64,000 nucleotides of DNA from Vibrio sp. SCSIO 43135 (GTDB lineage: Bacteria; Pseudomonadota; Gammaproteobacteria; Enterobacterales; Vibrionaceae): the NCBI RefSeq assembly GCF_023716665.1, contig NZ_CP071860.1:1426001-1490000 (forward strand). Direction: 5' to 3'. Shown in pieces: positions 52,395-61,227 of the stretch; position 1 is the first letter of the stretch; each line of letters starts with the position of its first letter. A program made the translations under genes and the position numbers. Below the pieces are notes generated by a model, which had not been told where the DNA came from, made no database searches, and worked only from the letters and a program-made list of their open reading frames with translations.

Positions 52395-53225
52395 ATGGAA
52401 CAGATGATTCGTGATGAGATGCGCGTATTACCATCGATTGATCCGCATTTCGAAATTACTCGCCGTGTCGACTTCATCAAGAAGAAACTTCAAGAGTCGG
52501 GTTGTAAATCCTTGGTACTAGGTATCAGCGGTGGCGTTGATTCAACAACCTGTGGCCGTTTAGCGCAGCTAGCCGTTAACGAGTTGAACGAGCAGAGTGA
52601 CACTCAGGACTACCAGTTTATCGCGGTCCGCTTGCCATACGGTGAACAGAAAGATGAAGACGAAGCTCAACTGGCTCTATCGTTTATCCAACCAACACAC
52701 TCTGTATCCGTTAACATCAAATCTGGTGTAGATGGGCTGCATGCAGCAGCTGATATCGCACTAGAAGGGACGGGGTTACTACCGCAAGATGCTGCTAAAG
52801 TCGATTTCGTTAAAGGCAACGTCAAAGCTCGAGCGCGTATGGTCGCACAATATGAAATCGCAGGTTATGTGGGTGGACTCGTACTTGGTACTGATCACTC
52901 GGCAGAAAACATTACGGGTTTCTACACTAAATTTGGCGATGGTGCATGTGATTTAGCACCTTTATTTGGTCTAAGTAAGCGCCAAGTTCGTGAAGTTGCC
53001 GCAACTCTAGGGGCACCAGAACTGCTAGTGAAGAAGACGCCAACAGCAGATTTAGAAGAGCTTGACCCACAAAAAGCAGACGAAGATGCACTTAACCTAT
53101 CTTACGACGAAATCGATGACTTCTTAGAAGGTAAATCGGTATCTCAAGAAGCGAGCGACCGCCTTGTAGCTATCTACAAAGCAACTCAGCACAAACGTCA
53201 GCCTATCCCGACTATCTACGATTAA
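52395..53225 (+). CDS. nadE: Ammonia-dependent NAD synthetase
   Basis: NadE amidates deamido-NAD to NAD. The 276-residue protein has the P-loop S-G-G-V-D-S-T-T at about 48-55, the R-A-R-M motif near 156-159, and the G-T-D-H-S-A-E-N segment, all typical of the short, ammonia-using form with no glutaminase domain. The start at 52395 (MEQMIRDEM) has AGGGAAAC upstream and gives the family length; the ATG at 52344 would add 17 residues. Confidence 0.93.
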   Translation: MEQMIRDEMRVLPSIDPHFEITRRVDFIKKKLQESGCKSLVLGISGGVDSTTCGRLAQLAVNELNEQSDTQDYQFIAVRLPYGEQKDEDEAQLALSFIQPTHSVSVNIKSGVDGLHAAADIALEGTGLLPQDAAKVDFVKGNVKARARMVAQYEIAGYVGGLVLGTDHSAENITGFYTKFGDGACDLAPLFGLSKRQVREVAATLGAPELLVKKTPTADLEELDPQKADEDALNLSYDEIDDFLEGKSVSQEASDRLVAIYKATQHKRQPIPTIYD

Positions 53226-53234
53226 ATTCTTTTA

Positions 53235-53260
53235 GAAGGAAGGTGCACGCACCTTCCTTC
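53235..53260 (+). terminator. Hairpin downstream of nadE
   Basis: GAAGGAAGGTGC (53235-53246) pairs with GCACCTTCCTTC (53249-53260), a 12-bp perfect inverted repeat with a 2-base centre, so the loop opens a few pairs in practice. No strong T run follows. It starts 9 bases after the nadE stop. Confidence 0.6.
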
Positions 53261-53443
53261 ATTCAAAAGTAAACTTATCATTTCACTCGAAGGTATGACT
53301 TTTAATACTAAAATCATACTGAATTCCCCTCTCTGTCTAAATTTGCCCGATTCAATCCCCAATACTGAAGTCGTATGCTATCGCCTGCACTCAGCTAAGC
53401 CGTTGATGCTGTCTAGGATCAAGAAATATCAAGGAATCGAGTT

Positions 53444-54490
53444 ATGGGGAGTTTACTGCACAGCCAAGAAGGCCTAATTCATACAGACAAAGGGCCTCTC
53501 GTACTGCTGTTTTTTGATGGTTTCGATCTTAAGGCAAGGGACGGGGCATTAGGTAAGGTCAAGTCTCAGCTTCATCATCAACTCAGAAATCACAAAAGAG
53601 CTCTGTATAAACAACAACCTTTTACTGGTTTTTACACTGCTTTTCTTGGCCTAGTAAAAAGTCTTGAAGCCATCGGCTGTGATGTTCGAGTCAACGACTT
53701 TAAGACCGCCAAACTTTATCCAGACTACCCGATCGGTGTTGCGGGTTACCCTTCTGTTCTTGACCATATTTCTCTGCCAAACCCTAAGATCTTTGGTCCT
53801 GGTGATTTTGGTTTACCTGATGATTCTCAGCGTGTCGCGAATGATGACAGTTACAAGAAGCTCATTCAGCCGTGTGAATGGTTTACACAGGTATACAAGC
53901 CGTACTGCGGTGACAAGATGGTACCTTGGTTTGCCGGAATCGACTGTGACGGTCTTCAGGACCTTTCTCAAGAACAAAAGCAGTACGATTTTTTAATCTA
54001 TGACAAGATTCGTTGGCACCGTGAAGAGCAAGTGCCTGCGGTATTGAATCGCATTAAGCAGCACTTGCGTGCTAGAGGATTAACATACACAGAAGTACGT
54101 TATGGGCAGCACCATATCAGTGAGTTCATTGACGGATTGAAGAAATCGAAGTCCATGCTGTTTGTATGCGAACACGAAACCCAAGGCTTAGCCTGCCAAG
54201 AAGCATTGGCTTCCAATATTCCGGTATTAACCTGGGAAGAAGAACGCATCATTGATCCTGAATTGGAACACTACAATGCACCTAATTTAAACGTTTCTTC
54301 GGTACCTTACTTCGACCAGCGCTGCGGCATGAAATTTAAAATAGAGCATTTTGAATACACGTGTGATGCCTTCGTTGAGCAACACGAACAATTTAAACCA
54401 AGACAGTTCGTACTCGACACGCTAGCGCTCGATATCGCAGGGCGTAACTATCTCCATGAATATCAAAGTATCTCAAATTCAGAATGTTAA
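53444..54490 (+). CDS. Glycosyltransferase-like protein (GT-B fold)
   Basis: The 348-residue protein has a C-terminal segment typical of GT-B glycosyltransferases: S-M-L-F-V-C-E-H-E-T-Q-G-L-A-C-Q-E-A-L-A-S-N-I-P-V-L-T-W, i.e. the E-x7-E type donor-binding pattern. The N-terminal half is not recognisable. The start at 53444 has AAGGA 9 bases upstream. It is followed after 38 bases by a sulfotransferase gene, and the polysaccharide locus starts 1.3 kb further on, so it probably adds a sugar to the same or a related glycan. The acceptor is unknown. Confidence 0.65.
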   Translation: MGSLLHSQEGLIHTDKGPLVLLFFDGFDLKARDGALGKVKSQLHHQLRNHKRALYKQQPFTGFYTAFLGLVKSLEAIGCDVRVNDFKTAKLYPDYPIGVAGYPSVLDHISLPNPKIFGPGDFGLPDDSQRVANDDSYKKLIQPCEWFTQVYKPYCGDKMVPWFAGIDCDGLQDLSQEQKQYDFLIYDKIRWHREEQVPAVLNRIKQHLRARGLTYTEVRYGQHHISEFIDGLKKSKSMLFVCEHETQGLACQEALASNIPVLTWEEERIIDPELEHYNAPNLNVSSVPYFDQRCGMKFKIEHFEYTCDAFVEQHEQFKPRQFVLDTLALDIAGRNYLHEYQSISNSEC

Positions 54491-54528
54491 AAGCGTAGCG
54501 TTAAGCGCTCATAGAAATGGAAGTAAAT

Positions 54529-55359
54529 ATGAACACCGCTAAATTGCCTGGCGCTATCGTGATTGGAGCGCCTAAAGCCGGGACGACAACATTGTGCGAT
54601 TCCCTAGCTCGTCACCCTGATGTCTACATGTACCCAAAGAAGGAAACACACTTCTACAATACGTACTACCACTCACGTGGAATGGAATGGTACTTATCGC
54701 TGTTCAAAGATGCTCCCTCTCACCAGTTGATCATGGAAGGTACACCTGACTACGCCATGTCGAACTGTATCGAGCAGACCATCCCAAGAATCCACCAGCA
54801 TAACCCAGATACCAAGCTGATTTTTATGGTGCGAGAACCTGTAGAACGGATTGAATCACACTATGTTCAAATGTTATCCAATCACAGGGAAATTGTTGAC
54901 CAGCCAACCGCTTTCCAAAAATGGCCTGAAATCATCGACAGCAGCCGCTACCACCAATTAATGCAAGTCGTACTTAAATATTTTTCACCAAAGCAAGTCC
55001 ACGTCATTTTTCTAGATCAGTACGCTCAGAACAAAAGAGTGATACACGCAGAAGTCGCTGAGTTTTTGGGGATCTCCAATGCTGATACGGCGTTAGATAG
55101 TATGGAGTTTGAAGAGCATTCCCATAAGCGTGAGAATCAAGGTATGGATGGTGTGCTTCTCGCCACACTAAGAAAAAGCCGTCACTATGACAAACTTAAT
55201 ATGCTTACACCTAAACCAATTATTCAGCTTGGTAAGAGGTTCCTCAGACGAAAAATCTCAGTGTCTTCTCGTTTAGAAGATTCAGTCAAACAATCTCTGA
55301 CTAAGCAACTCTCCAATGATTGGGCTCAGTTCAAACAGCAACATCGCCAATCCAAGTAA
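54529..55359 (+). CDS. Sulfotransferase (PAPS-dependent), likely acting on a glycan
   Basis: The 276-residue protein has the 5' phosphosulfate-binding loop I-G-A-P-K-A-G-T-T-T-L near residues 12-22 and the 3' phosphate motif R-E-P-V-E-R-I-E-S-H-Y. These define PAPS-dependent sulfotransferases of the carbohydrate type. It uses 3'-phosphoadenylyl sulfate and would transfer sulfate to a hydroxyl. ATG at 54529 has GGAAG 5 bases upstream; ATG 54517 is less likely. Placement next to a glycosyltransferase and the polysaccharide operon suggests a sulfated polysaccharide or oligosaccharide. Confidence 0.85.
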   Translation: MNTAKLPGAIVIGAPKAGTTTLCDSLARHPDVYMYPKKETHFYNTYYHSRGMEWYLSLFKDAPSHQLIMEGTPDYAMSNCIEQTIPRIHQHNPDTKLIFMVREPVERIESHYVQMLSNHREIVDQPTAFQKWPEIIDSSRYHQLMQVVLKYFSPKQVHVIFLDQYAQNKRVIHAEVAEFLGISNADTALDSMEFEEHSHKRENQGMDGVLLATLRKSRHYDKLNMLTPKPIIQLGKRFLRRKISVSSRLEDSVKQSLTKQLSNDWAQFKQQHRQSK

Positions 55360-55541
55360 GCAACCGCTGAATCGTGGGGTAAATTCTGCCCCACCCCACT
55401 AATCCTTATTAAAGCAAGGGGTTAAAGACTAGTTATGCAACTGCGCTATCTACCAAACATTTTTACTAAGTAATTGTTTTAGATATAACCCTTTAGTTGT
55501 TAATGACTCTCAGCTTTTTTCATACTTTTCCCATAAATCCG

Positions 55542-55587
55542 GCCAAAAGTACGACTTTATAACTAGCTCGAACTATTAGCCAAAAGT
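55542..55587 (+). repeat. Direct repeat in the polysaccharide operon leader region
   Basis: GCCAAAAGT occurs twice, 37 bases apart, with CGA shortly after each copy (GTACGA, GTCGA). Arms CGACTTT (55552-55558) and AAAGTCG (55583-55589) also form an inverted repeat. Possible regulator-binding region; the regulator is unknown. Confidence 0.4.
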
Positions 55588-55724
55588 CGAAATTTCATTC
55601 TTTATTCCGCTACTGGAAAGCCATCAAATTAATAGACTGAGCGAACAATATCACTGGTGCTTTATCTTCACTCATCAGTGGAACAACTCGAATAAACACG
55701 GTAATTGGGAAACCACAACCTAAG

Positions 55725-55736
55725 GGCGGTAGCGTG
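55725..55736 (+). promoter_or_regulatory. ops element (RfaH recruitment site)
   Basis: GGCGGTAGCGTG matches the ops element of JUMPstart leaders exactly. It lies 27 bases before the first gene of the polysaccharide operon. RfaH binds RNA polymerase paused at ops and suppresses termination across long surface-polysaccharide operons. Confidence 0.93.
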
Positions 55737-55762
55737 TTTCAATCTAAACGGACTTAGTAATT

Positions 55763-57163
55763 ATGAGACAGCAAGGACTGATACGTTCACACGAAACAGG
55801 ATTCGCGTTTCTTTATCGCATTATCGATGTCTGCATCGTATTTTCACTGCTATTTATCGTTGGGCATTTTTATCTCGATACCTTCTCCAAAGATTACATT
55901 CTTATTGGAGGTTTGGGAGCACTTTCATTTTTGCTATTTGGCGAAAGCATCAATTTATACCGCTCATGGCGTACAACTTCACTGAGTGATCACCTCATTA
56001 CCACATACTCATGTTGGCTTATCTGCTGCGTCACGATCGTAACAGTTATCTACTTCACCAAAACCAGCGAACAGTTTTCTCGTGTGGTACTTGGAACTTG
56101 GTTTATCATCGCTCCTATCGCCCTATCAACCTGGCGCAGTGCATTAAGAATTGGCCTTAACATCTTGAGGCACTATGGCTATAACGCTCGTAGAGCAATC
56201 ATCATTGGACATACATCTCAAGGCCTAAGCCTAGCGAAAGAGTTGGTTAACCGACCTTACCACGGAGTGAAATTTGAAGGTTTCTACGACGAACGGAATA
56301 CCTACCGCACTTCAGAAAACGACGAATACCCTATATTAGGCAATGTCGAAGATGCGCTAAAGAAAGCGAAACAAGGGGCAATTGATTACGTCTACATTGC
56401 GATGCCAATGCATGCAAATGAGCGTATTGCAAAATTCCTCAATCAGTTTTCAGACACTACAGCCAGTACATATCTAGTGCCAGATTTCTTCACATACAAC
56501 CTACTTCATTCTCGCTGGGATGAAGTTGGACATGTTCAAACTCTCAGTGTATTCGACACTCCTTTCATTGGTATCGCCTCTTGGGTCAAACGCCTAGAAG
56601 ATATCGTACTCTCATTGATTATCCTCACTCTCATTAGCCCGCTACTTGTTTGTATCGCAATCGGTGTAAAAGTCACGTCTCCAGGACCTGTCATTTTCAA
56701 ACAGTTTCGTTACGGATTGGATGGCAGAAAGATTGAAGTCTGGAAGTTCCGTTCTATGAGCACAATGGAGCAAGGAAAAGACGTCAAGCAAGCAACTAAA
56801 AATGACCCTCGCATTACACCGTTTGGTGGTTTTTTACGTCGTACATCACTTGATGAATTACCACAATTTTTCAATGTATTAGGCGGTTCAATGTCTATTG
56901 TCGGGCCGAGGCCTCATGCCATTACCCACAATGAAGAGTACCGTCAAATCGTTGATCGCTACATGCTAAGACACAAAGTTAAACCTGGCATCACAGGCTG
57001 GGCGCAAGTCAATGGTTATCGCGGTGAAACAGATACCTTGGACAAAATGGAGAAGCGTGTTGAGTTCGATCTCGCCTACATCCACCACTGGTCTGTATGG
57101 ATGGATATCAAGATCGTTTTCTTGACCATCTTTAAAGGCTTTACTGGCAAGAATGCCTACTGA
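55763..57163 (+). CDS. Undecaprenyl-phosphate sugar phosphotransferase (priming enzyme, WcaJ/VpsL-like)
   Basis: The 466-residue protein starts a polysaccharide repeat unit by moving a sugar-1-phosphate to undecaprenyl phosphate. It has four or five N-terminal membrane segments, a CoA-binding-like cytoplasmic part, and the C-terminal bacterial sugar transferase domain with P-V-I-F-K-Q-F-R-Y-G at about 313-322, W-K-F-R-S-M and S-I-V-G-P-R-P-H-A. It is first in the operon, as vpsL is before vpsM in V. cholerae. The sugar is probably glucose but is not proven. Confidence 0.9.
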   Translation: MRQQGLIRSHETGFAFLYRIIDVCIVFSLLFIVGHFYLDTFSKDYILIGGLGALSFLLFGESINLYRSWRTTSLSDHLITTYSCWLICCVTIVTVIYFTKTSEQFSRVVLGTWFIIAPIALSTWRSALRIGLNILRHYGYNARRAIIIGHTSQGLSLAKELVNRPYHGVKFEGFYDERNTYRTSENDEYPILGNVEDALKKAKQGAIDYVYIAMPMHANERIAKFLNQFSDTTASTYLVPDFFTYNLLHSRWDEVGHVQTLSVFDTPFIGIASWVKRLEDIVLSLIILTLISPLLVCIAIGVKVTSPGPVIFKQFRYGLDGRKIEVWKFRSMSTMEQGKDVKQATKNDPRITPFGGFLRRTSLDELPQFFNVLGGSMSIVGPRPHAITHNEEYRQIVDRYMLRHKVKPGITGWAQVNGYRGETDTLDKMEKRVEFDLAYIHHWSVWMDIKIVFLTIFKGFTGKNAY

Positions 57164-57181
57164 TTTTTCGAGGTTTCAAGG

Positions 57182-58447
57182 ATGAAGCACAAGGCATCAA
57201 TGGTTAGAAGTACTCGCTATCAACTGCTTGCCCTTATAGCGGTATTTGCTAGTGCGAACGTGTTAGCTAACCCGGTAGGGTTTAAGCTTTCTCAACCTAG
57301 AGATAGTAGTTTCACCCCATTCCTGTCAATAGAGACGGGCCACAACGACAACGTAACGAGAGAAAATCAAGAGCACGATGCCATCAGTTCTGGTTACGTA
57401 ACTATCAAACCTGGTGCAGCTTATACCTTCAGACCGTCTGCCCATCGCTTGAACCTCCTCTATGTATTGGACTCGGGTCGCTATTTCGACAGCTCTGACG
57501 ATAACTACACGGATCATTATTTTGAATCAAACAACGACATCAGTTTCAATGTCCGTAACAACCTTGAGTTGGACTATATCTACTACAACTCACACGAAGA
57601 TCGTGGCACAGGCCTAACTGAAGGCTTACTGGCAAACGCAAACATAGACGAGCCAGTTAAATACACAGATAACACACTCAATGTGCGATATACCTATGGT
57701 GCAAAAGGCGCAATCGGCCAGCTTAGGTTTGGAGTTAAGTACGACGATCGCCACTACGACAATTTTCGGAGCCTAGTGCTTTCCGGCACAGAAACTGGTA
57801 GCCAATATAGTGACTATCAGCGCTTCGCTTACAGCGCTCAATTCCTTTACCGTTTGAAGGCAACCACCCATCTAACCCTTTCAGCAAAACGAGAGGATAA
57901 GGAATACCAGCATCAACGAGTTGGCGTAGCTAGCCGTGATAGCATCAGCGATTTTTACTCCGCTGGAGCCATTTGGGATATCAGTGGAAAAACTCAAGGC
58001 GAAGTCTCACTCGGCCTACAAGATAAAACCTTTGGTGATGGGCAACGCGAAGACTTCACAGGGTTTAGTTGGAAAGCTAAAGCAACTTGGACTCCGCTAA
58101 GTCACAGCCAATTTACCTTAGCCACTTCTCAATCAGCGGAAGACCCAAACCAGTTTGGTGATTATGTCAACGAAACCTTATTGAATCTTAAGTGGCGCCA
58201 ACAATGGCTAGAGCGACTATCAACCAGTTTGCTGTTCAATTGGGAAAACGATGATTACACCGCGTCTAATCAATCGCTTGGTGACAGAGAAGACGACATC
58301 TTCCGCTATGAGTTCAATGTGGATTATCAGTTTAACCACCTACTTCGCTTCGGCTTCAATTGGTCTATCGAAGATAAAGATTCCACTTGGCAAGGCTATG
58401 ACTTTAGTCAGCAACTAATTGGCCTCAACGCATATATCGAGCTGTAA
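57182..58447 (+). CDS. Outer membrane beta-barrel protein of polysaccharide locus (VpsM-like)
   Basis: The 421-residue protein has a signal peptide (ending about A-N-V-L-A) and a beta-rich barrel ending in L-I-G-L-N-A-Y-I-E-L, with repeated aromatic/hydrophobic alternation. It fits the PF10082-type exopolysaccharide barrel family. It sits directly between the priming transferase and the small export protein, as in vpsL-vpsM-vpsN. Such barrels are thought to form the outer membrane exit when the OPX protein is too short to cross. ATG 57182 and ATG 57200 are both possible starts. Confidence 0.78.
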   Translation: MKHKASMVRSTRYQLLALIAVFASANVLANPVGFKLSQPRDSSFTPFLSIETGHNDNVTRENQEHDAISSGYVTIKPGAAYTFRPSAHRLNLLYVLDSGRYFDSSDDNYTDHYFESNNDISFNVRNNLELDYIYYNSHEDRGTGLTEGLLANANIDEPVKYTDNTLNVRYTYGAKGAIGQLRFGVKYDDRHYDNFRSLVLSGTETGSQYSDYQRFAYSAQFLYRLKATTHLTLSAKREDKEYQHQRVGVASRDSISDFYSAGAIWDISGKTQGEVSLGLQDKTFGDGQREDFTGFSWKAKATWTPLSHSQFTLATSQSAEDPNQFGDYVNETLLNLKWRQQWLERLSTSLLFNWENDDYTASNQSLGDREDDIFRYEFNVDYQFNHLLRFGFNWSIEDKDSTWQGYDFSQQLIGLNAYIEL

Positions 58448-58449
58448 CC

Positions 58450-58986
58450 ATGACAAAACCAACACGTTTATTCCGCTACCTTTTGGCGCTAATCAGTCTG
58501 TTTTCTGGGTTCTGCTTAGCTGCCAGTGACAACTATAAACTGGGGGCTGGAGACAAAATCCAAATTCATGTTTATGGAGAGCCAGAACTCTCGTTCTCCG
58601 AGTTGTTGCTCAATAGCAATGGCATGATCGATTACCCGTACCTTGGGCAACTGTCCGCTTTGCATAAGACCACTCAACAGCTCAAGCAAGAGATCACGCT
58701 AGGCCTTAAAGGTGACTACCTAATTGAGCCTAAAGTGATGGTCAGTATTTTGGCCTACCGTAAGATTTTTATTAACGGTGAAGTACAGCACCCTGGCGGC
58801 TATGAATATCAGCCAGGGCTTACCATAGATAAAGCGATCACATTAGCCGGCGGTTTTACCGATCGCGCTTCAAAGAGCAACATCACTATAACCAATAATG
58901 CCTCTGGCCTTAAATCAACGAAAGCCTCTCTCAGCAAGCAAGTTCTTCCAGGCGACATCATTACAATCGAGGAAAGCTTTTTCTAA
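58450..58986 (+). CDS. Small polysaccharide export (OPX/Wza-like) protein
   Basis: The 178-residue protein has a signal peptide (cleavage near L-A-A-S), the polysaccharide export domain Y-K-L-G-A-G-D-K-I-Q-I-H-V-Y-G-E-P-E-L at about 29-47, and one SLBB-type domain (V-Q-H-P-G-G-Y-E-Y at about 113-121). It lacks both a clear lipobox and the C-terminal amphipathic helix by which Wza crosses the outer membrane. It starts 2 bases after the barrel gene. Probably a periplasmic OPX that works with that barrel. Confidence 0.85.
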   Translation: MTKPTRLFRYLLALISLFSGFCLAASDNYKLGAGDKIQIHVYGEPELSFSELLLNSNGMIDYPYLGQLSALHKTTQQLKQEITLGLKGDYLIEPKVMVSILAYRKIFINGEVQHPGGYEYQPGLTIDKAITLAGGFTDRASKSNITITNNASGLKSTKASLSKQVLPGDIITIEESFF

Positions 58987-58998
58987 GCGGTAATTAAA

Positions 58999-61215
58999 AT
59001 GGATTCAAACACTAAAAAGTTTACGATTGAAGAAAGCGTCATCGATATTGGTCGCTATATTGGCGCACTGAAAAAGCGCGCACTCATCATCTTGACCATT
59101 GTCTTCATGATGGCTTGCGCAACTTACCTCGTCACTAAACAGATGTCTCCGGTATACCGCGCGACAGCTACTCTTCTCATCGAAGCAAAAGCCAGTAAAG
59201 CTGTCTCAATCGAAGAAATTGTCGGTATCGACTCCAGTAAGCAAGAATATTATCAAACGCAGTATGAAATCATGCGTTCAAACCACATTGCTGAGAAAGT
59301 CATCAAACAGTTTCAATTAGAAAAAAACCCAGAGTTTAACGGCCAAGAAACGCACTTCAGCATTCAAAGCTTTGTATTCAGATACGTATATCTGCTTAGA
59401 AATACCATCTTTGCACCGGAGCAGCCAGAAAACGCAAAAGAAGAGTTTGTTGCTTCGCTGAAAACCAAAAGGCGTGTCTTAGAAACATTCAAAAGCAAAC
59501 TGACCATTACACCGATTCGTAAGACTCAGTTGGTTATGATCACCTTCGAATCGTATAACCCGATCACGGCAGCTACCCTAGCGAATGCTATTGGAACTGC
59601 ATACATCGAAAGCAACATTGAAGCGCGCCTGTTAGTCAACCAAGAAGCGTCAAACTGGATTGCAACAAAACTAGAAGAGCTATCTGGCAACCTCAAAGCG
59701 TCTGAAGCACGTTTAACTGAGTTCCAAAAAGAACAAGGGTTGGTTGATGCAAAAGGTATCGACTCACTGCAAACGAATGAGCTGACTTACTTAACCACTC
59801 AAATTGCCAACGCAAGAGACAGACGCCTAGCAGCTGAGTCGCTCTATTCTGTATTGCGTCAAAACAAAAATGCCGATATTTCAAGCCTATACGCTATTTC
59901 GCAGATATCTAATCACCCGCAAATTCGTGATTTAAGGCTCAAGGAAGCAGAGCAACAAAAATACGTTTCCCAACTGGCAGAGCGTTACGGACCAAAGCAT
60001 GACAAAATGATTCAAGCTAAAGCAGAGCTTGAGTCGATCCGTAGTCTATCGCTCAGAGTTCTAAAACAACTCGCCAAAGGGATTGAAAAGGAATACACAG
60101 CGGCGAAGCACCAAGAACAAGCATTGCTGCGCGAAATGGAAAATAAAAAGCATGCGTTCCAAGACTTGTCTTTAAAGCGTGCTGAATTTGAAAAGTTGGA
60201 GCGCTCGGTAATTAATGACCGCAAACTCTATGACCTATTCCTAAATCGCAAAAAAGAAACCTCTGTCACCAGTGACTATCAAGCCGCAGTTGCGCGTATT
60301 ACCGACCGCGCTCTTATTCCTCTTAAACCAAGCAAACCAAGTAAGCTGAAGATCGTCATTCTGGTCTCGGGGCTCACGTTTGTCATGCTCGCAACGCTGG
60401 TCATTTTGCGTGAGTCTGTCAGAAATGACCTGGAATTGCCAAGCGATGTCGAAGAGAAGATCGGTCTAACACCAATCGGTTCGATTCCAAAATTAAAGCG
60501 CTCTTGGTTTGGCACGCGTAAGTCGGATGTCGAACTCTTTCTAAGCGGAGAAAATAGCCCATTTTCCGAGGCTATTCGCTCCTTGCGCACGCGCTTGTTG
60601 CTTAATACGGCTAACAGCGATCGAAAACGCTTTGCCGTCACTTCCCCATTACCAGCCGAAGGTAAAAGTACTATCGCAGCCAACCTGGCACTTTCGTTGG
60701 TCAAAATGGAGCGTGTTGTGCTAATCGATGCTGACTTAAGGCGCCCTTCTGTCGGTAAGCTGTTTGGTCTTTCAATGAGCCATGCAGGTCTATCGAACTA
60801 CATGATGTTGGATGAAGTTCTCGAGCACTGCCTCTATCACGATAAAGAGTCTGGTTTGACCGTATTGCCAAGTGGCTTTATCCCACCAAATCCTCAAGAG
60901 CTTTTAGGCTCTAAGAAGTTTGCCAACCTACTCGACAAACTAGAAGAGCGATTCGACAAAATTATCATCGACTGCCCACCAGCAATGGTTGTCAGTGATG
61001 CCCTAATTATTGGTCACTTAACCGATGCACTAATGATGGTAATCAAAGCCAACTCCACCAAAACCAAGCATGTGCGTAAAACGTTGTCCGATATCTTGGA
61101 ACACAACATCAAAATTGATGGTGTCATTCTTAATAAAAGCAAAGAAGCCACTTCTCGTAAATCCAATGCTTACTATGCGAGCTACGCATACAAGGCTCAA
61201 ACAAAACAATCTTAA
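58999..61215 (+). CDS. Polysaccharide co-polymerase and tyrosine kinase (Wzc/VpsO-like)
   Basis: The 738-residue inner membrane protein has a Wzz domain flanked by two membrane segments (about 30-50 and about 450-470), a long periplasmic coiled coil, and a C-terminal BY-kinase domain. Kinase motifs are Walker A S-P-L-P-A-E-G-K-S-T near 550, Walker A' V-V-L-I-D-A-D-L-R-R-P near 574, and Walker B K-I-I-I-D-C-P-P near 654. A tyrosine cluster (Y-Y-A-S-Y-A-Y) ends the protein. It controls chain length and export, and pairs with the OPX gene 12 bases upstream. Confidence 0.92.
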   Translation: MDSNTKKFTIEESVIDIGRYIGALKKRALIILTIVFMMACATYLVTKQMSPVYRATATLLIEAKASKAVSIEEIVGIDSSKQEYYQTQYEIMRSNHIAEKVIKQFQLEKNPEFNGQETHFSIQSFVFRYVYLLRNTIFAPEQPENAKEEFVASLKTKRRVLETFKSKLTITPIRKTQLVMITFESYNPITAATLANAIGTAYIESNIEARLLVNQEASNWIATKLEELSGNLKASEARLTEFQKEQGLVDAKGIDSLQTNELTYLTTQIANARDRRLAAESLYSVLRQNKNADISSLYAISQISNHPQIRDLRLKEAEQQKYVSQLAERYGPKHDKMIQAKAELESIRSLSLRVLKQLAKGIEKEYTAAKHQEQALLREMENKKHAFQDLSLKRAEFEKLERSVINDRKLYDLFLNRKKETSVTSDYQAAVARITDRALIPLKPSKPSKLKIVILVSGLTFVMLATLVILRESVRNDLELPSDVEEKIGLTPIGSIPKLKRSWFGTRKSDVELFLSGENSPFSEAIRSLRTRLLLNTANSDRKRFAVTSPLPAEGKSTIAANLALSLVKMERVVLIDADLRRPSVGKLFGLSMSHAGLSNYMMLDEVLEHCLYHDKESGLTVLPSGFIPPNPQELLGSKKFANLLDKLEERFDKIIIDCPPAMVVSDALIIGHLTDALMMVIKANSTKTKHVRKTLSDILEHNIKIDGVILNKSKEATSRKSNAYYASYAYKAQTKQS

Positions 61216-61227
61216 GGACGCTCTCGC

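Larger units (their letters stand above)
55360..55762. other. Regulatory gap before the polysaccharide operon
   Basis: This 403-base region should hold the operon promoter and a long leader. It contains a small stem GTGGGG/CCCCAC at 55374-55394 just after the sulfotransferase, a 9-bp direct repeat GCCAAAAGT at 55542-55550 and 55579-55587, and the ops element at 55725-55736. I found no gene. Confidence 0.6.

Noticed and set aside
53295..53477. A 60-codon frame starting MTFNTKIIL before the glycosyltransferase gene
   Set aside because: Its ribosome-site-like GAAGG is only one base from the ATG, it overlaps the real gene in another frame, and it has no recognisable feature.
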